Part shown: positions 31,493 to 39,279 of the stretch, piece by piece
Position numbering within the stretch: position 1 is the first letter of the stretch
How the letters are laid out: every line of letters begins with the position of its first letter
Origin: an uncultured Amphritea sp.
GTDB taxonomy: Bacteria > Pseudomonadota > Gammaproteobacteria > Pseudomonadales > Balneatricaceae
Assembly: GCF_937127095.1 (NCBI RefSeq)
Contig: NZ_CAKZLP010000062.1
Coordinates: forward strand, 1-39,279
DNA: 39,279 nucleotides
Reading direction: 5' to 3'
Position numbers and translations under genes: made by a program
Notes under the pieces: generated by a model
Seen by the model: the letters and a program-made list of their open reading frames with translations, nothing else
What the model was told of the DNA's origin: nothing
Databases searched by the model: none

Positions 31493-31609
31493 ATGAAAGT
31501 ACGTGCATCTGTGAAAAAAATCTGCCGTAACTGCAAGATCGTACGTCGTAACGGTACTCTGCGGGTTATCTGTAAAGTTGAACCACGACACAAGCAGCGC
31601 CAGGGTTAA
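31493..31609 (+). CDS. rpmJ: 50S ribosomal protein L36
   Basis: The smallest ribosomal protein, 38 residues. The zinc ligands are complete: Cys11, Cys14, Cys27 and His33, so this is the zinc-containing (C+) form, typically replaced by a zinc-free paralogue under zinc starvation. ATG 31493 with TTGGAG upstream, 24 bases after secY. It closes the spc operon before the alpha promoter. Confidence 0.97.
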   Translation: MKVRASVKKICRNCKIVRRNGTLRVICKVEPRHKQRQG

Positions 31610-31644
31610 TTAACGCCTGGTCTGGGAGTGGTTGGCGCGAAGCC

Positions 31645-31673
31645 TTGATTTATTTTTGATCAAAGTGTAGAAT
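31645..31673 (+). promoter_or_regulatory. sigma70-like promoter of the alpha operon
   Basis: TTGATT (31645-31650), a 17-base spacer and TAGAAT (31668-31673), 79 bases before rpsM. A 7-base inverted repeat (31634-31640 and 31675-31681) encloses the whole promoter, and the spacer itself holds the palindrome TTTGATCAAA (31655-31664). Confidence 0.65.
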
Positions 31674-31699
31674 CTCGCGCCTTCCATTAATAGAAGAAT

Positions 31700-31752
31700 T
31701 TGCAGTACCTGTGAAAAGCACAGGTGCATGCTAATGAGTTGGAGTAAATTGA
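31700..31752 (+). promoter_or_regulatory. candidate S4-binding leader of rpsM
   Basis: A perfect 7-base stem (31707-31713 with 31719-31725, loop AAAAG) precedes the TTGGAG ribosome binding site of rpsM. In E. coli a pseudoknot here binds S4 and blocks the alpha operon. The position fits, but I did not establish a pseudoknot. Confidence 0.4.
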
Positions 31753-32109
31753 ATGGCCCGTATAGCTGGCGTCAATATTCCTGACAATAAGCATGCGGTA
31801 ATTTCATTGACTTACATCTTCGGAATTGGCCGCACTACAGCGAAGGACCTCTGCGTCACTTGTGGAATCGAAGAGACCACAAAGATTGCAGATTTGTCAG
31901 AAGATCAACTGGACATCGTCCGTGGCGAAGTTGCCAAGATGACAGTTGAAGGCGATCTTCGCCGTGAAGTATCCATGAACATCAAGCGCTTGATGGATCT
32001 GGGCTGTTATCGTGGTCTGCGGCATCGTCGTAGTCTGCCTCTCCGTGGTCAGCGCACTAAAACTAATGCGCGTACCCGTAAGGGCCCACGTAAGCCAATC
32101 CGTAAGTAA
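31753..32109 (+). CDS. rpsM: 30S ribosomal protein S13
   Basis: 30S head protein contacting the P-site tRNA and inter-subunit bridges. The product has 118 residues. [26 protein letters not shown] start and the basic C-terminal tail with [27 protein letters not shown] that reaches tRNA. First gene of the alpha operon. Confidence 0.98.
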   Translation: MARIAGVNIPDNKHAVISLTYIFGIGRTTAKDLCVTCGIEETTKIADLSEDQLDIVRGEVAKMTVEGDLRREVSMNIKRLMDLGCYRGLRHRRSLPLRGQRTKTNARTRKGPRKPIRK

Positions 32110-32133
32110 TGGTAAGCGATAGGAATTTCCAGT

Positions 32134-32523
32134 ATGGCTAAGCCAGGTAATCGCACACGTAAAAAGGTTAAAAAGCAGGTTGTTGACGGATTCGCTCACA
32201 TCCACGCTTCATTTAACAACACGATCATTACTATTACTGATCGTCAGGGCAATACCCTGAGTTGGGCAACCGCAGGCGGCTCCGGCTTCCGTGGTTCTCG
32301 TAAGAGTACACCCTTCGCGGCACAGGTTGCTGCGGAACGTGCAGGTGTAGCTGCTCAAGAGTATGGTCTAAAGAATTTAGACGTTTTTGTTAAGGGCCCA
32401 GGCCCAGGCCGTGAATCCGCTGTACGTGCATTGAATGCATGTGGATACAAGGTTAACAACATCACGGACGTGACACCGATTCCTCACAACGGTTGTCGTC
32501 CACCGAAGAAACGTCGCGTTTAA
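32134..32523 (+). CDS. rpsK: 30S ribosomal protein S11
   Basis: 30S platform protein near the E-site mRNA. The product has 129 residues. Conserved [32 protein letters not shown] and the C-terminal [16 protein letters not shown] with AGGAA upstream, 24 bases after rpsM. Confidence 0.98.
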   Translation: MAKPGNRTRKKVKKQVVDGFAHIHASFNNTIITITDRQGNTLSWATAGGSGFRGSRKSTPFAAQVAAERAGVAAQEYGLKNLDVFVKGPGPGRESAVRALNACGYKVNNITDVTPIPHNGCRPPKKRRV

Positions 32524-32541
32524 TCCGGAGACAGTAATAAT

Positions 32542-33162
32542 ATGGCTCGTTATTTAGGACCAACATGCAAGCTGTCTCGCCGTGAAGGTACCGACCTTTT
32601 CCTGAAGAGCGGTGTTCGTGCTCTGGACAGTAAGTGTAAAGCTGAAAATGTTCCAGGTGTACATGGCGCTCGTCGTGGTCGTTTATCTGATTACGGTTTA
32701 CAGCTTCGTGAAAAACAGAAAGTTCGTCGTACATACGGCGTTCTTGAAAAGCAATTCCGCAGCTACTACAAGGAAGCTGCCCGTCGCTCTGGAGCGACTG
32801 GTACTAACCTTCTTCAGTTGCTGGAAGGGCGTCTAGACAATGTTGTCTATCGTATGGGATTTGGATCTACTCGTGCAGAAGCACGTCAGGTAGTTTCTCA
32901 TCGCCAGATTACAGTTAACGGTCAGTCCGTGAACGTTCCGTCTTATCAGGTACAAGCTGGTGATGTGGTTGCCGTTCGTGAAAAGTCCAAGACTCAGCTG
33001 CGCATCAAACACGCACTGGAACTGGCTTCTCAGCGTACTGCTATTGAGTGGGTAGAAGTTGATTCTGCGAAGATGGAAGGTACTTTAAAGTCCCTGCCAG
33101 AGCGTAGCGATCTGTCTGCTGATATCAATGAGCAGCTGATTGTCGAACTGTACTCTAAGTAA
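32542..33162 (+). CDS. rpsD: 30S ribosomal protein S4
   Basis: 16S rRNA assembly initiator, part of the mRNA entry helicase, and translational repressor of the alpha operon in relatives. The product has 206 residues. The S4 RNA-binding fold shows [20 protein letters not shown] at about residues 94-113. The N-terminus [19 protein letters not shown] lacks a full zinc-binding cysteine set. Confidence 0.98.
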   Translation: MARYLGPTCKLSRREGTDLFLKSGVRALDSKCKAENVPGVHGARRGRLSDYGLQLREKQKVRRTYGVLEKQFRSYYKEAARRSGATGTNLLQLLEGRLDNVVYRMGFGSTRAEARQVVSHRQITVNGQSVNVPSYQVQAGDVVAVREKSKTQLRIKHALELASQRTAIEWVEVDSAKMEGTLKSLPERSDLSADINEQLIVELYSK

Positions 33163-33188
33163 ATATTGACTTCTTAATTGGTGGAACT

Positions 33189-34193
33189 ATGCAGCGTTCA
33201 GTAAACGAGTTTCTAAGTCCCCGTCACATCGACGTTCAGGAAATTAGTGCAACTCGTGCAAAAGTTACTTTGGAACCACTGGAGCGCGGTTTTGGCCATA
33301 CGCTGGGTAATGCGCTACGCCGTATCCTTCTCTCTTCAATGCCTGGCTGTGCCATCACTGAAGTAGAGATTGAGGGTGTGCTGCATGAGTACAGCACCAT
33401 CGAGGGTGTGCAGGAAGACGTAATTGAAATCCTGCTCAACCTTAAAGGTGTCGCAGTCGCGTTGCATAATGGTGACGAAGCAACCCTGACTCTGTCTAAG
33501 AGCGAAGCCGGTCCTGTTACAGCAGCTGATATCCAGCTGAATCAGGATGCTGAAATCGCTAATCCGGAGCATGTCATCGCTCATCTGAGCGAAGGTGCAA
33601 GCCTTAACATGCAACTGAAGATCGTGCGTGGTCGTGGCTATGTGCCAGCTGACGCGCGCGTATCTGATGAGGACGAGTCTCGGACCATCGGTCGCCTGCA
33701 GCTCGATGCTACCTACAGCCCGGTTCGCCTGGTGTCGTATGTAGTTGAAAGTGCTCGTGTAGAACAGCGTACTGACTTAGATAAGTTGGTTATTGACATT
33801 GAATCCAATGGTACTATCGATCCAGAAGAGTGCATCCGTCGTGCTGCAACAATTCTGCAGCAGCAACTGGCTGTATTTGTAGATCTGGAAGGTGGTAAGG
33901 ATCAGGTTAACGATGAACCGGAAGAACCAGAGATCGATCCGATCCTGCTGCGTCCGGTTGATGATCTGGAGCTGACTGTACGTTCCGCCAACTGTCTGAA
34001 GGCAGAGCAGATCTACTATATCGGTGATCTGATTCAGCGTACCGAAGTAGAACTGCTTAAGACTCCGAACTTGGGTAAGAAATCGCTGACCGAGATCAAG
34101 GACGTCTTGGCGTCTAAAGGTCTGTCGCTTGGTATGCGCCTGGAAAACTGGCCACCAGCGAGCATCAGAAACGACGATAAAGTCGCTTCCTGA
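33189..34193 (+). CDS. rpoA: RNA polymerase subunit alpha
   Basis: Alpha subunit that nucleates core assembly and contacts UP elements and activators. The product has 334 residues. N-terminal domain with [20 protein letters not shown] at about 30-49, acidic linker with EPEEPEID, then the alpha-CTD with [22 protein letters not shown] and [22 protein letters not shown] helices. Position between rpsD and rplQ is canonical. Confidence 0.99.
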   Translation: MQRSVNEFLSPRHIDVQEISATRAKVTLEPLERGFGHTLGNALRRILLSSMPGCAITEVEIEGVLHEYSTIEGVQEDVIEILLNLKGVAVALHNGDEATLTLSKSEAGPVTAADIQLNQDAEIANPEHVIAHLSEGASLNMQLKIVRGRGYVPADARVSDEDESRTIGRLQLDATYSPVRLVSYVVESARVEQRTDLDKLVIDIESNGTIDPEECIRRAATILQQQLAVFVDLEGGKDQVNDEPEEPEIDPILLRPVDDLELTVRSANCLKAEQIYYIGDLIQRTEVELLKTPNLGKKSLTEIKDVLASKGLSLGMRLENWPPASIRNDDKVAS

Positions 34194-34233
34194 TCTGCGG
34201 TTTTAAACCTAACAGTTTGGCAAGGATAAAAAG

Positions 34234-34626
34234 ATGCGTCATCGTAAATCAGGTCGTCACTTTAATCGTACAAGTGCGCACCGTAAAGCAATGTTCAAGA
34301 ACATGGCTGTAAGCCTGTTCGAACATGAGCTTATCAAGACCACGCTGCCTAAAGCTAAAGAGCTGCGTCGTGTTGCTGAGCCTCTGATCACACTGGCAAA
34401 AATAGACTCGGTTGCTAACCGTCGTCTGGCCTTTGCCCGTACCCGCAGCAAAGAAGCTGTCGGTAAACTGTTTAACGAACTGGGTCCTCGCTACGAAGGT
34501 CGTCCAGGCGGTTATGTTCGCATTCTTAAATGTGGCTTCCGTGCTGGTGACAACGCGCCGATGGCTTACGTTGAACTGGTTGACCGTCCAGCTGATGCTG
34601 TAGCGGTAGAAGATTCTGAAGATTAA
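34234..34626 (+). CDS. rplQ: 50S ribosomal protein L17
   Basis: Tunnel-exit-side 50S protein. The product has 130 residues. [20 protein letters not shown] start and [27 protein letters not shown] near the end. AAGGAT upstream of ATG. Last gene of the alpha operon, followed by a strong terminator. Confidence 0.98.
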   Translation: MRHRKSGRHFNRTSAHRKAMFKNMAVSLFEHELIKTTLPKAKELRRVAEPLITLAKIDSVANRRLAFARTRSKEAVGKLFNELGPRYEGRPGGYVRILKCGFRAGDNAPMAYVELVDRPADAVAVEDSED

Positions 34627-34643
34627 TCTCTTCGACTCTCAAT

Positions 34644-34671
34644 AAAAACCCGGCTATGCCGGGTTTTTTTT
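34644..34671 (+). terminator. intrinsic terminator of the alpha operon
   Basis: An 11-base stem AAAAACCCGGC/GCCGGGTTTTT (34644-34654 with 34658-34668), a 3-base loop and a run of eight Ts in total. Textbook form. Confidence 0.95.
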
Positions 34672-34701
34672 CGCCTGGAAGACGGGCTTAAAAACACCCG
34701 C

Positions 34702-34819
34702 AGACCGCGCCTGCGGCGCTCGCTAGAACGGAAGCTACGCTTCCTGCTAGTGGTTAGACGTGGCTTCGCCACTTGCTAGATTGACCATTCAGCCGCGTCT
34801 GGCGAGCCGTGAATTGACG
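34702..34819. repeat. palindromic repeat array, left of signal-peptidase-like gene
   Basis: Four adjoining units. Three have a short hairpin with a 3-base loop set between a (T)AGAC-type and a GCTAGA-type flank: stems 34707-34711/34715-34719, 34730-34735/34739-34744 and 34760-34764/34768-34772. The stem bases differ from unit to unit but stay paired, and the loop is usually framed by GC on both sides. The fourth unit (34790-34819) is a decayed copy that matches 35555-35584 at 25 of 30 positions. The layout resembles REP-type extragenic palindromes. Confidence 0.65.
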
Positions 34820-34839
34820 CACGATAGCTCTCTATTTGA

Positions 34840-35400
34840 TCAATAAAGCTTCATCACTGAGCTGATGATTGAATCCCGTGGCACAGCTCCTTGATAACGG
34901 CTATCGAACGAAGCAGCAGTGTTATCGCCGAGAATGAAGTATTCGTCATGGCCGGTTTGATGGGTGACTTTTTTACCGTCTTTCTTTTGACGGAACTCAT
35001 CCGCTGCGCGGTATCTGATGCCCGCCTGTGTCAGTTTTGCTGGGAGGGGGTGGATATCCTCATTGATATAGAGCTCACCGTCGATAAGCTGGATAGTTTC
35101 CTGAGGCATACCCACAACTCGGCCTATGGAATTATCTCCACCCTTATTCTGGTATAAGACTACATCCCAGCGTTCTGGCTGATAGGAAAATGCTGCATAG
35201 GGTAGGAAGGTTACGGTCGAGCCTTTATGAAGCGTTGGCTCCATATTTGTGCTGCCAATATTGATCAGCTTAGGGGTCAAGAATAGATAAGCTAATACGA
35301 GCAGCACAGCGATAATAATGATCGCCAGCAGAGCCAATATGAGCTTGAATGTAGATATTTTCCTGATCTTTTGCACGGTAATAACGTCCCTGTTTAGCAA
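34840..35400 (-). CDS. Signal peptidase I-like protein, catalytic residues replaced
   Basis: A 186-residue S26-family protein with one N-terminal membrane helix (about 19-42) and a periplasmic domain. The usual SxSMxPTL nucleophile box reads STNMEPTL: the serine before Met53 is Asn52 (codon AAT, 35245-35247). The general-base box, usually (I/V)KRVVGxPGD, reads IGRVVGMPQET: the lysine is Gly93. Box E is conserved (GDN 158-160, SFDSR 164-168). The fold seems kept while Ser/Lys catalysis is lost, so a pseudoenzyme is likely. Start is TTG at 35400 or GTG at 35376; an in-frame TGA lies just upstream. It lies alone between palindromic repeats and points away from uvrA's terminator. Substrate or role unknown. 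Confidence 0.75.
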   Translation of the reverse strand: MLNRDVITVQKIRKISTFKLILALLAIIIIAVLLVLAYLFLTPKLINIGSTNMEPTLHKGSTVTFLPYAAFSYQPERWDVVLYQNKGGDNSIGRVVGMPQETIQLIDGELYINEDIHPLPAKLTQAGIRYRAADEFRQKKDGKKVTHQTGHDEYFILGDNTAASFDSRYQGAVPRDSIISSVMKLY

Positions 35401-35485
35401 TATCGTCTTTCAGTAATGATACTGCATCTATCTCTCGATTTGAGCACCGTTTATCCTGTTCGTCTGGCCTTTATCCCAAAACTAT

Positions 35486-35515
35486 AAAAAAGGCCGATGT
35501 TCTACACATCAGCCT
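35486..35515 (-). terminator. minus-strand intrinsic terminator after uvrA
   Basis: Read on the minus strand, a 10-base stem with one mismatch (35506-35515 with 35491-35500) and a 5-base loop is followed by TTTTTTATA. It lies downstream of uvrA and before the signal-peptidase-like gene, so the two are probably separate transcripts. Confidence 0.75.
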
Positions 35516-35541
35516 TACTGACCTTACGCTTTTTCTAACAA

Positions 35542-35628
35542 CTAGCAAGCGGCGCAGCCGCGTCTAGCGAGTCGCGAAGCGACGTTCTAGCAACTTCTCT
35601 GCTTTGACCCCGCGAAGCGACGGTCTAG
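35542..35628. repeat. palindromic repeat array, right of signal-peptidase-like gene
   Basis: Three units of the same family as at 34702-34819. Stems: 35549-35553/35557-35561 (loop GCA), 35571-35575/35579-35583 (loop GAA), and a looser one with outer GACC/GGTC (35606-35609/35622-35625) around CGC-GAA-GCG. Flanks are CTAGCAA or TCTAGCGA on one side and GTCTAG or GTTCTAG on the other. The array lies between the uvrA stop and its terminator, thus inside the uvrA 3' untranslated region. Confidence 0.65.
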
Positions 35629-35635
35629 TTACGTC

Positions 35636-38467
35636 TCAGCTTTTTGCCTTTTCCAACAATGGCTTAAGAAACTCCCCGGTATAAGATCCTGCCGTTTCTG
35701 CAACGGTTTCTGGCGTGCCGGTGGCGATAATCTGCCCGCCACGGGTGCCGCCTTCAGGACCGAGGTCGATAATCCAGTCGGCGGTCTTAATGACATCCAG
35801 GTTGTGTTCGATTACCACGATGGTGTTACCGTGATCGCGCAGGCGATAGAGTACGTTCAGCAGTTGCTGGATATCGTAGAAGTGCAGACCTGTGGTTGGC
35901 TCATCGAGTATGTAAAGGGTTTTACCAGTGTCCCGTTTACTCAGCTCTTTGGCCAGCTTCACCCGCTGTGCCTCACCGCCGGAGAGGGTGGTGGCGGCTT
36001 GTCCCAGACGGATATAGGAGAGTCCGACATCGATGAGGGTTTGCAGACGGCGGGAGAGGGCGGGGATCGCATCGAAGAATTCGCGGCCATCTTCAACAGT
36101 CATCTCCAGCACTTCGTGGATACTCTTGTTTTTGTACTTAACCTCCAGCGTTTCCCGGTTGTAGCGTTTGCCCTTACACACATCACAGGGGACGTAGATA
36201 TCCGGCAGGAAGTGCATCTCCACTTTGATCACGCCATCGCCCTGACAGGCCTCACAGCGGCCGCCCTTGACGTTGAAGCTGAAGCGACCGGGTTTATAAC
36301 CCCGGGAACGGGCTTCCTGGGTGCCGGCAAACAGCTCGCGTATCGGCGTAAAGATGCCGGTGTAGGTGGCCGGGTTTGATCGTGGAGTCCGACCGATCGG
36401 GCTCTGGTCGATATCGATCACTTTATCCAGCAGATCCATCCCTTTCAGTTCTTTATAAGGGGCGGCATCCAGGGTGGTGGCACCATTCAGCTCGGTGGCG
36501 GCAATCGGGTAGAGGGTGCCGTTGATCAGCGTGGATTTACCGGAGCCGGAAACACCTGTAACACAGGTTAATAATCCCAACGGGATATCGAGATTGACAC
36601 TATTCAGGTTGTTACCGGTTGCGCCATGTAGTTGTAGCCAGCGGCCATCCGGGTGGTGGCGTTCAGAGGGAATTTCGATTCGGCGACGTCCAGACAGATA
36701 GTCCGCCGTCATCGATTCTTTACACTGCATCAGTTCAGCCGGGGTGCCCTGGGCGATAATCTCACCGCCATGAACGCCGGCGCCTGGGCCGATATCGATA
36801 ACGTAGTCAGCCAGACGGATGGCATCCTCATCATGTTCCACTACAATCACGGTGTTACCCAGATCCCGCAGATGGATCAGCGTTTTCAGCAAGCGGTCGT
36901 TATCCCGCTGATGCAGTCCAATGGACGGCTCATCGAGAATATACATAACACCGACTAAGCCAGCACCTATCTGACTGGCCAGTCGAATCCGCTGTGCTTC
37001 ACCGCCAGACAGGGTTTCCGCGCTGCGTTCCAGTGAGAGATAATCCAGGCCGACATTGACGAGAAACTCGAGGCGCAGGCGGATCTCTTTAAGAATCTTA
37101 TCGGCAATCTCACCCTGTTTGCCGGTTAACTTGAGGTTATCAAAATAGTCACAGCTGTCACCTATCGACAGGCGAACCAGTTCTGGCAGTGTTTTTTCAT
37201 CAATAAATACATGGCGTGCATCGCGACGCAGGCGGCTGCCATGACAGGATGGACATTCCTGCATATTGATATACTTCGCCAGATCTTCGCGCACCATATC
37301 GGATTCGGTTTCACGATACCGGCGTGAAAGGTTATTCAGTACCCCCTCAAAGGGATGGGACTTGCTGATCACATCGCCACGGTCGTTGAGGTAACGGAAA
37401 GCGATGTTATCTTTACCGCTGCCATCGAGAATCATCTTCTGTTGTTTAGCCGTTAGCTCTTTGAACGGGGTATCCATATTAAAACCGTAGTGCTCGGATA
37501 CCGCTTTCAGCTGCTGGAAATAGTACAAGGCGCGGCGATCCCAGCCTCTGATTGCCCCTTCCGACAGGGTCAGCGTCTCATCGAAGACCACTTTTTTTGG
37601 ATCAAAAAACTGCTTTACGCCTAAACCATCACAGGATGAGCAGGCACCGTGTGGGTTGTTGAATGAAAACATCCGGGGCTCAAGTTCCTGGATGCTGTGA
37701 CCACATTTAGGGCAGGCAAACCGAGCGGAAAACACCAGCTCTTCACCATCGCCATCCATATAGCTGATGGTGGCTATACCATCGGTCATCGCCAGAGCAG
37801 TTTCGAACGATTCGGCCAGACGGATCTGCATATCATCGCGCACTTTAAAACGGTCGACGACCGCTTCGATATGGTGCTTTTTATTCTTGTCCAGCTCCGG
37901 AATACTGTCTATATCGCAGACGATACCGTTGACGCGGGCGCGAACAAACCCCTGAGAACGCAGTTCGCTGATAGTATGTAAGTGCTCACCTTTGCGTCCC
38001 TGGATGACGGGCGCTAACAGCATCAGTTTGCTACCTTCCGGCAGTGCCAGCACCTGATCAACCATCTGGCTGACGGTTTGTGCGGCCAGCGGCAGGTCAT
38101 GATCCGGACAGCGTGGCTCGCCCGCACGGGCAAACAGCAGACGCAGATAATCGTAGATCTCAGTGATGGTACCCACAGTAGAACGTGGGTTGTGAGAGGT
38201 TGATTTCTGCTCAATAGAGATCGCCGGTGAAAGGCCTTCGATATGGTCGACATCGGGCTTTTCCATCATCGAGAGGAACTGACGGGCATAGGTCGAGAGC
38301 GATTCCACATAGCGACGCTGACCTTCAGCGTAGAGCGTATCGAATGCCAGAGATGATTTTCCTGAGCCTGACAGTCCGGTAATAACAACCAGTTTATCCC
38401 GGGGTATTTCGATGTCGATATTCTTCAGGTTGTGTGTTCTGGCGCCGCGAACCACTATCTTGTCCAT
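35636..38467 (-). CDS. uvrA: Excinuclease ABC subunit A
   Basis: DNA-damage sensor of nucleotide excision repair, an ABC-type ATPase dimer that loads UvrB. The product has 943 residues (E. coli 940). Two nucleotide-binding domains are visible, with Walker [11 protein letters not shown] near residue 31 and [10 protein letters not shown] in the second half. Each has a LSGGEAQR signature, with LDEPSIGLH and LDEPTTGLH. The zinc modules are complete: CPKCGHS with CSSCDG, and CEACQGDG with CDVCKGKR. I chose ATG 38467 ([14 protein letters not shown], the E. coli-like start) with GGAAA upstream; a longer reading to 38524 adds 19 residues with no homology. Divergent from ssb. Confidence 0.98.
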   Translation of the reverse strand: MDKIVVRGARTHNLKNIDIEIPRDKLVVITGLSGSGKSSLAFDTLYAEGQRRYVESLSTYARQFLSMMEKPDVDHIEGLSPAISIEQKSTSHNPRSTVGTITEIYDYLRLLFARAGEPRCPDHDLPLAAQTVSQMVDQVLALPEGSKLMLLAPVIQGRKGEHLHTISELRSQGFVRARVNGIVCDIDSIPELDKNKKHHIEAVVDRFKVRDDMQIRLAESFETALAMTDGIATISYMDGDGEELVFSARFACPKCGHSIQELEPRMFSFNNPHGACSSCDGLGVKQFFDPKKVVFDETLTLSEGAIRGWDRRALYYFQQLKAVSEHYGFNMDTPFKELTAKQQKMILDGSGKDNIAFRYLNDRGDVISKSHPFEGVLNNLSRRYRETESDMVREDLAKYINMQECPSCHGSRLRRDARHVFIDEKTLPELVRLSIGDSCDYFDNLKLTGKQGEIADKILKEIRLRLEFLVNVGLDYLSLERSAETLSGGEAQRIRLASQIGAGLVGVMYILDEPSIGLHQRDNDRLLKTLIHLRDLGNTVIVVEHDEDAIRLADYVIDIGPGAGVHGGEIIAQGTPAELMQCKESMTADYLSGRRRIEIPSERHHPDGRWLQLHGATGNNLNSVNLDIPLGLLTCVTGVSGSGKSTLINGTLYPIAATELNGATTLDAAPYKELKGMDLLDKVIDIDQSPIGRTPRSNPATYTGIFTPIRELFAGTQEARSRGYKPGRFSFNVKGGRCEACQGDGVIKVEMHFLPDIYVPCDVCKGKRYNRETLEVKYKNKSIHEVLEMTVEDGREFFDAIPALSRRLQTLIDVGLSYIRLGQAATTLSGGEAQRVKLAKELSKRDTGKTLYILDEPTTGLHFYDIQQLLNVLYRLRDHGNTIVVIEHNLDVIKTADWIIDLGPEGGTRGGQIIATGTPETVAETAGSYTGEFLKPLLEKAKS

Positions 38468-38592
38468 CGTTGTTTCCGTGTCCAATGCAAAAGCACAAGT
38501 ATAAAGAGTTATGCGGGCCTCCACACCTGATCTGACGATTTTTTCCGCTGCCGGGAGTAATATTTATGCTATGCTTTACGCCAATGCATTAG

Positions 38593-38608
38593 CTGTAAAA
38601 TTACGCAG
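38593..38608 (+). promoter_or_regulatory. candidate LexA (SOS) box at ssb promoter
   Basis: CTG-N10-CAG with CTGT on the left and GCAG (instead of ACAG) on the right. It overlaps TAAAAT (38596-38601), a possible ssb -10 element. In E. coli the uvrA-ssb interval carries a shared SOS box, so the position supports the call; the right half-site mismatch weakens it. Confidence 0.45.
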
Positions 38609-38619
38609 CAAACGTTTGC
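38608..38619. promoter_or_regulatory. GCAAACGTTTGC palindrome (PurR/LacI-type operator?)
   Basis: A perfect 12-base palindrome that equals the core of the E. coli PurR operator and touches the LexA-like site. It ends 28 bases before the ssb start. LacI/PurR-type regulators bind such cores with a central CG; whether one acts here is unknown. Confidence 0.35.
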
Positions 38620-38647
38620 AAACAGTTAAAAAATATTGGAGAGATCA

Positions 38648-39208
38648 ATGGCACGCGGTGTTAATAAAGTCATCCTGATTGGTAACCTGGGCAACGAGCC
38701 TGAAACAAAATATATGCCGAGCGGCAATGCGGTGACCAATATCACGGTGGCAACCTCTGAATCATGGAAAGATAAGCAGACCGGCCAACAGCAGGAACGC
38801 ACAGAATGGCACCGGGTGGTGTTTTTTAACCGCCTGGCAGAGATCGCCGGTGAATACCTGCACAAAGGATCTAAAGTGTACCTGGAAGGTTCGCTGCGTA
38901 CCCGTAAATGGCAGGACCAGCAGGGCCAGGACCGTTACACCACGGAGATCGTCGCCAGCGAGATGCAGATGCTTGATGGTCGTGGCGAAGGCGGCAATGG
39001 TGGCGGTTATCAACAGCCACAGGCAGGTGGATATCAGCAGGCGCCTCAGGCTGCTCCACAGCAGAACTATCAGCCACAACAGGCTCCGCAACAAGCACCA
39101 CAGCAAAACTATCAGAAGCCACAGCAACCGCCACAACAGTCATACCAGAAGCCAGCACCTCAACAGGCGCCAAGCATGGATGACTTTGATGATGACATTC
39201 CGTTCTGA
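38648..39208 (+). CDS. ssb: Single-stranded DNA-binding protein
   Basis: Tetrameric ssDNA-binding protein for replication, recombination and repair. The product has 186 residues: OB fold at about 1-112 ([19 protein letters not shown], then [17 protein letters not shown]), then a Gly/Gln/Pro-rich flexible linker with repeated PQQxYQ-like units (about 117-176). The acidic tip DDFDDDIPF recruits partner proteins. I chose ATG 38648 with GGAGAG upstream; TTG 38636 would add four residues. Confidence 0.98.
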   Translation: MARGVNKVILIGNLGNEPETKYMPSGNAVTNITVATSESWKDKQTGQQQERTEWHRVVFFNRLAEIAGEYLHKGSKVYLEGSLRTRKWQDQQGQDRYTTEIVASEMQMLDGRGEGGNGGGYQQPQAGGYQQAPQAAPQQNYQPQQAPQQAPQQNYQKPQQPPQQSYQKPAPQQAPSMDDFDDDIPF

Positions 39209-39247
39209 GAAACACCTTAGAGGTTTTTGTTAAGAATATCGAGTTGG

Positions 39248-39277
39248 GCCGCGCATAGCGCGGCTTTTCTTGTTTTT
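39248..39277 (+). terminator. intrinsic terminator after ssb
   Basis: A 7-base GC stem GCCGCGC/GCGCGGC (39248-39254 with 39258-39264) and a 3-base loop, followed by TTTTCTTGTTTTT at the window edge. Confidence 0.85.
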
Positions 39278-39279
39278 GT

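Noticed and set aside
34680..35635. CRISPR array
   Set aside because: The repeats are short self-complementary hairpins of variable stem sequence without regular unique spacers, so they are extragenic palindromes rather than CRISPR repeats.
38467..38524. Longer uvrA start adding 19 residues
   Set aside because: The extra residues do not match UvrA N-termini and would run into the ssb-uvrA control region; ATG 38467 gives the standard [14 protein letters not shown] start.
39000..39170. Frameshift or low-complexity error in ssb
   Set aside because: The Gln/Pro-rich linker is normal for SSB, and the frame ends in the correct DDDIPF tip.

Overview
This window carries the main ribosomal-protein, RNA-polymerase and translation-factor cluster of a gammaproteobacterium. 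The gene order, two 407-residue EF-Tu proteins and the protein sequences suggest a marine Oceanospirillales-type organism (Amphritea/Neptunomonas/Marinobacterium-like). That placement is inference from family knowledge, not a database search.

Layout. Positions 1-940 are a patchwork of short gene fragments: an acetyltransferase N-terminus, an inverted N-terminus of a NupC-type nucleoside transporter, and a HAD acid-phosphatase domain. The phosphatase reads in frame into a second, G-domain-less copy of EF-G, which is followed by a divergent tuf gene (to 3736). From the tRNA-Trp promoter at 3754 the order is orthodox: tRNA-Trp, secE, nusG, rplK, rplA, rplJ, rplL, rpoB, rpoC; then the str operon (rpsL, rpsG, fusA, tuf), the S10 operon (rpsJ to rpsQ), the spc operon (rplN to rpmJ) and the alpha operon (rpsM, rpsK, rpsD, rpoA, rplQ). 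After the rplQ terminator come a minus-strand signal-peptidase-I-like gene flanked by short palindromic repeats, then uvrA (minus) and ssb (plus), which diverge.

How it works together. Positions 3754-34671 encode most of the large and small ribosomal subunit proteins, the RNA polymerase core (alpha, beta, beta'), EF-G, EF-Tu, NusG and two SecYEG subunits. Expected control devices are visible: an L10-type leader before rplJ, an attenuator between rplL and rpoB, strong sigma70-like promoters before tRNA-Trp, rpsL, rpsJ and rpsM, and terminators after tuf and rplQ. uvrA and ssb are DNA repair and replication genes with a LexA-like site between them.

Most notable: (1) the in-frame phosphatase::EF-G chimera and the adjacent EF-Tu, which differs from the second copy at about 29 residues; (2) a signal-peptidase-like protein whose catalytic Ser and Lys positions are Asn and Gly; (3) a palindromic repeat family on both sides of that gene; (4) a strong terminator-like hairpin inside the spc operon between rplN and rplX; (5) inverted repeats that enclose the -10 box of four ribosomal or tRNA promoters. 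The first 3.7 kb could be genuine recombination or an assembly or amplification chimera; the sequence alone cannot decide.
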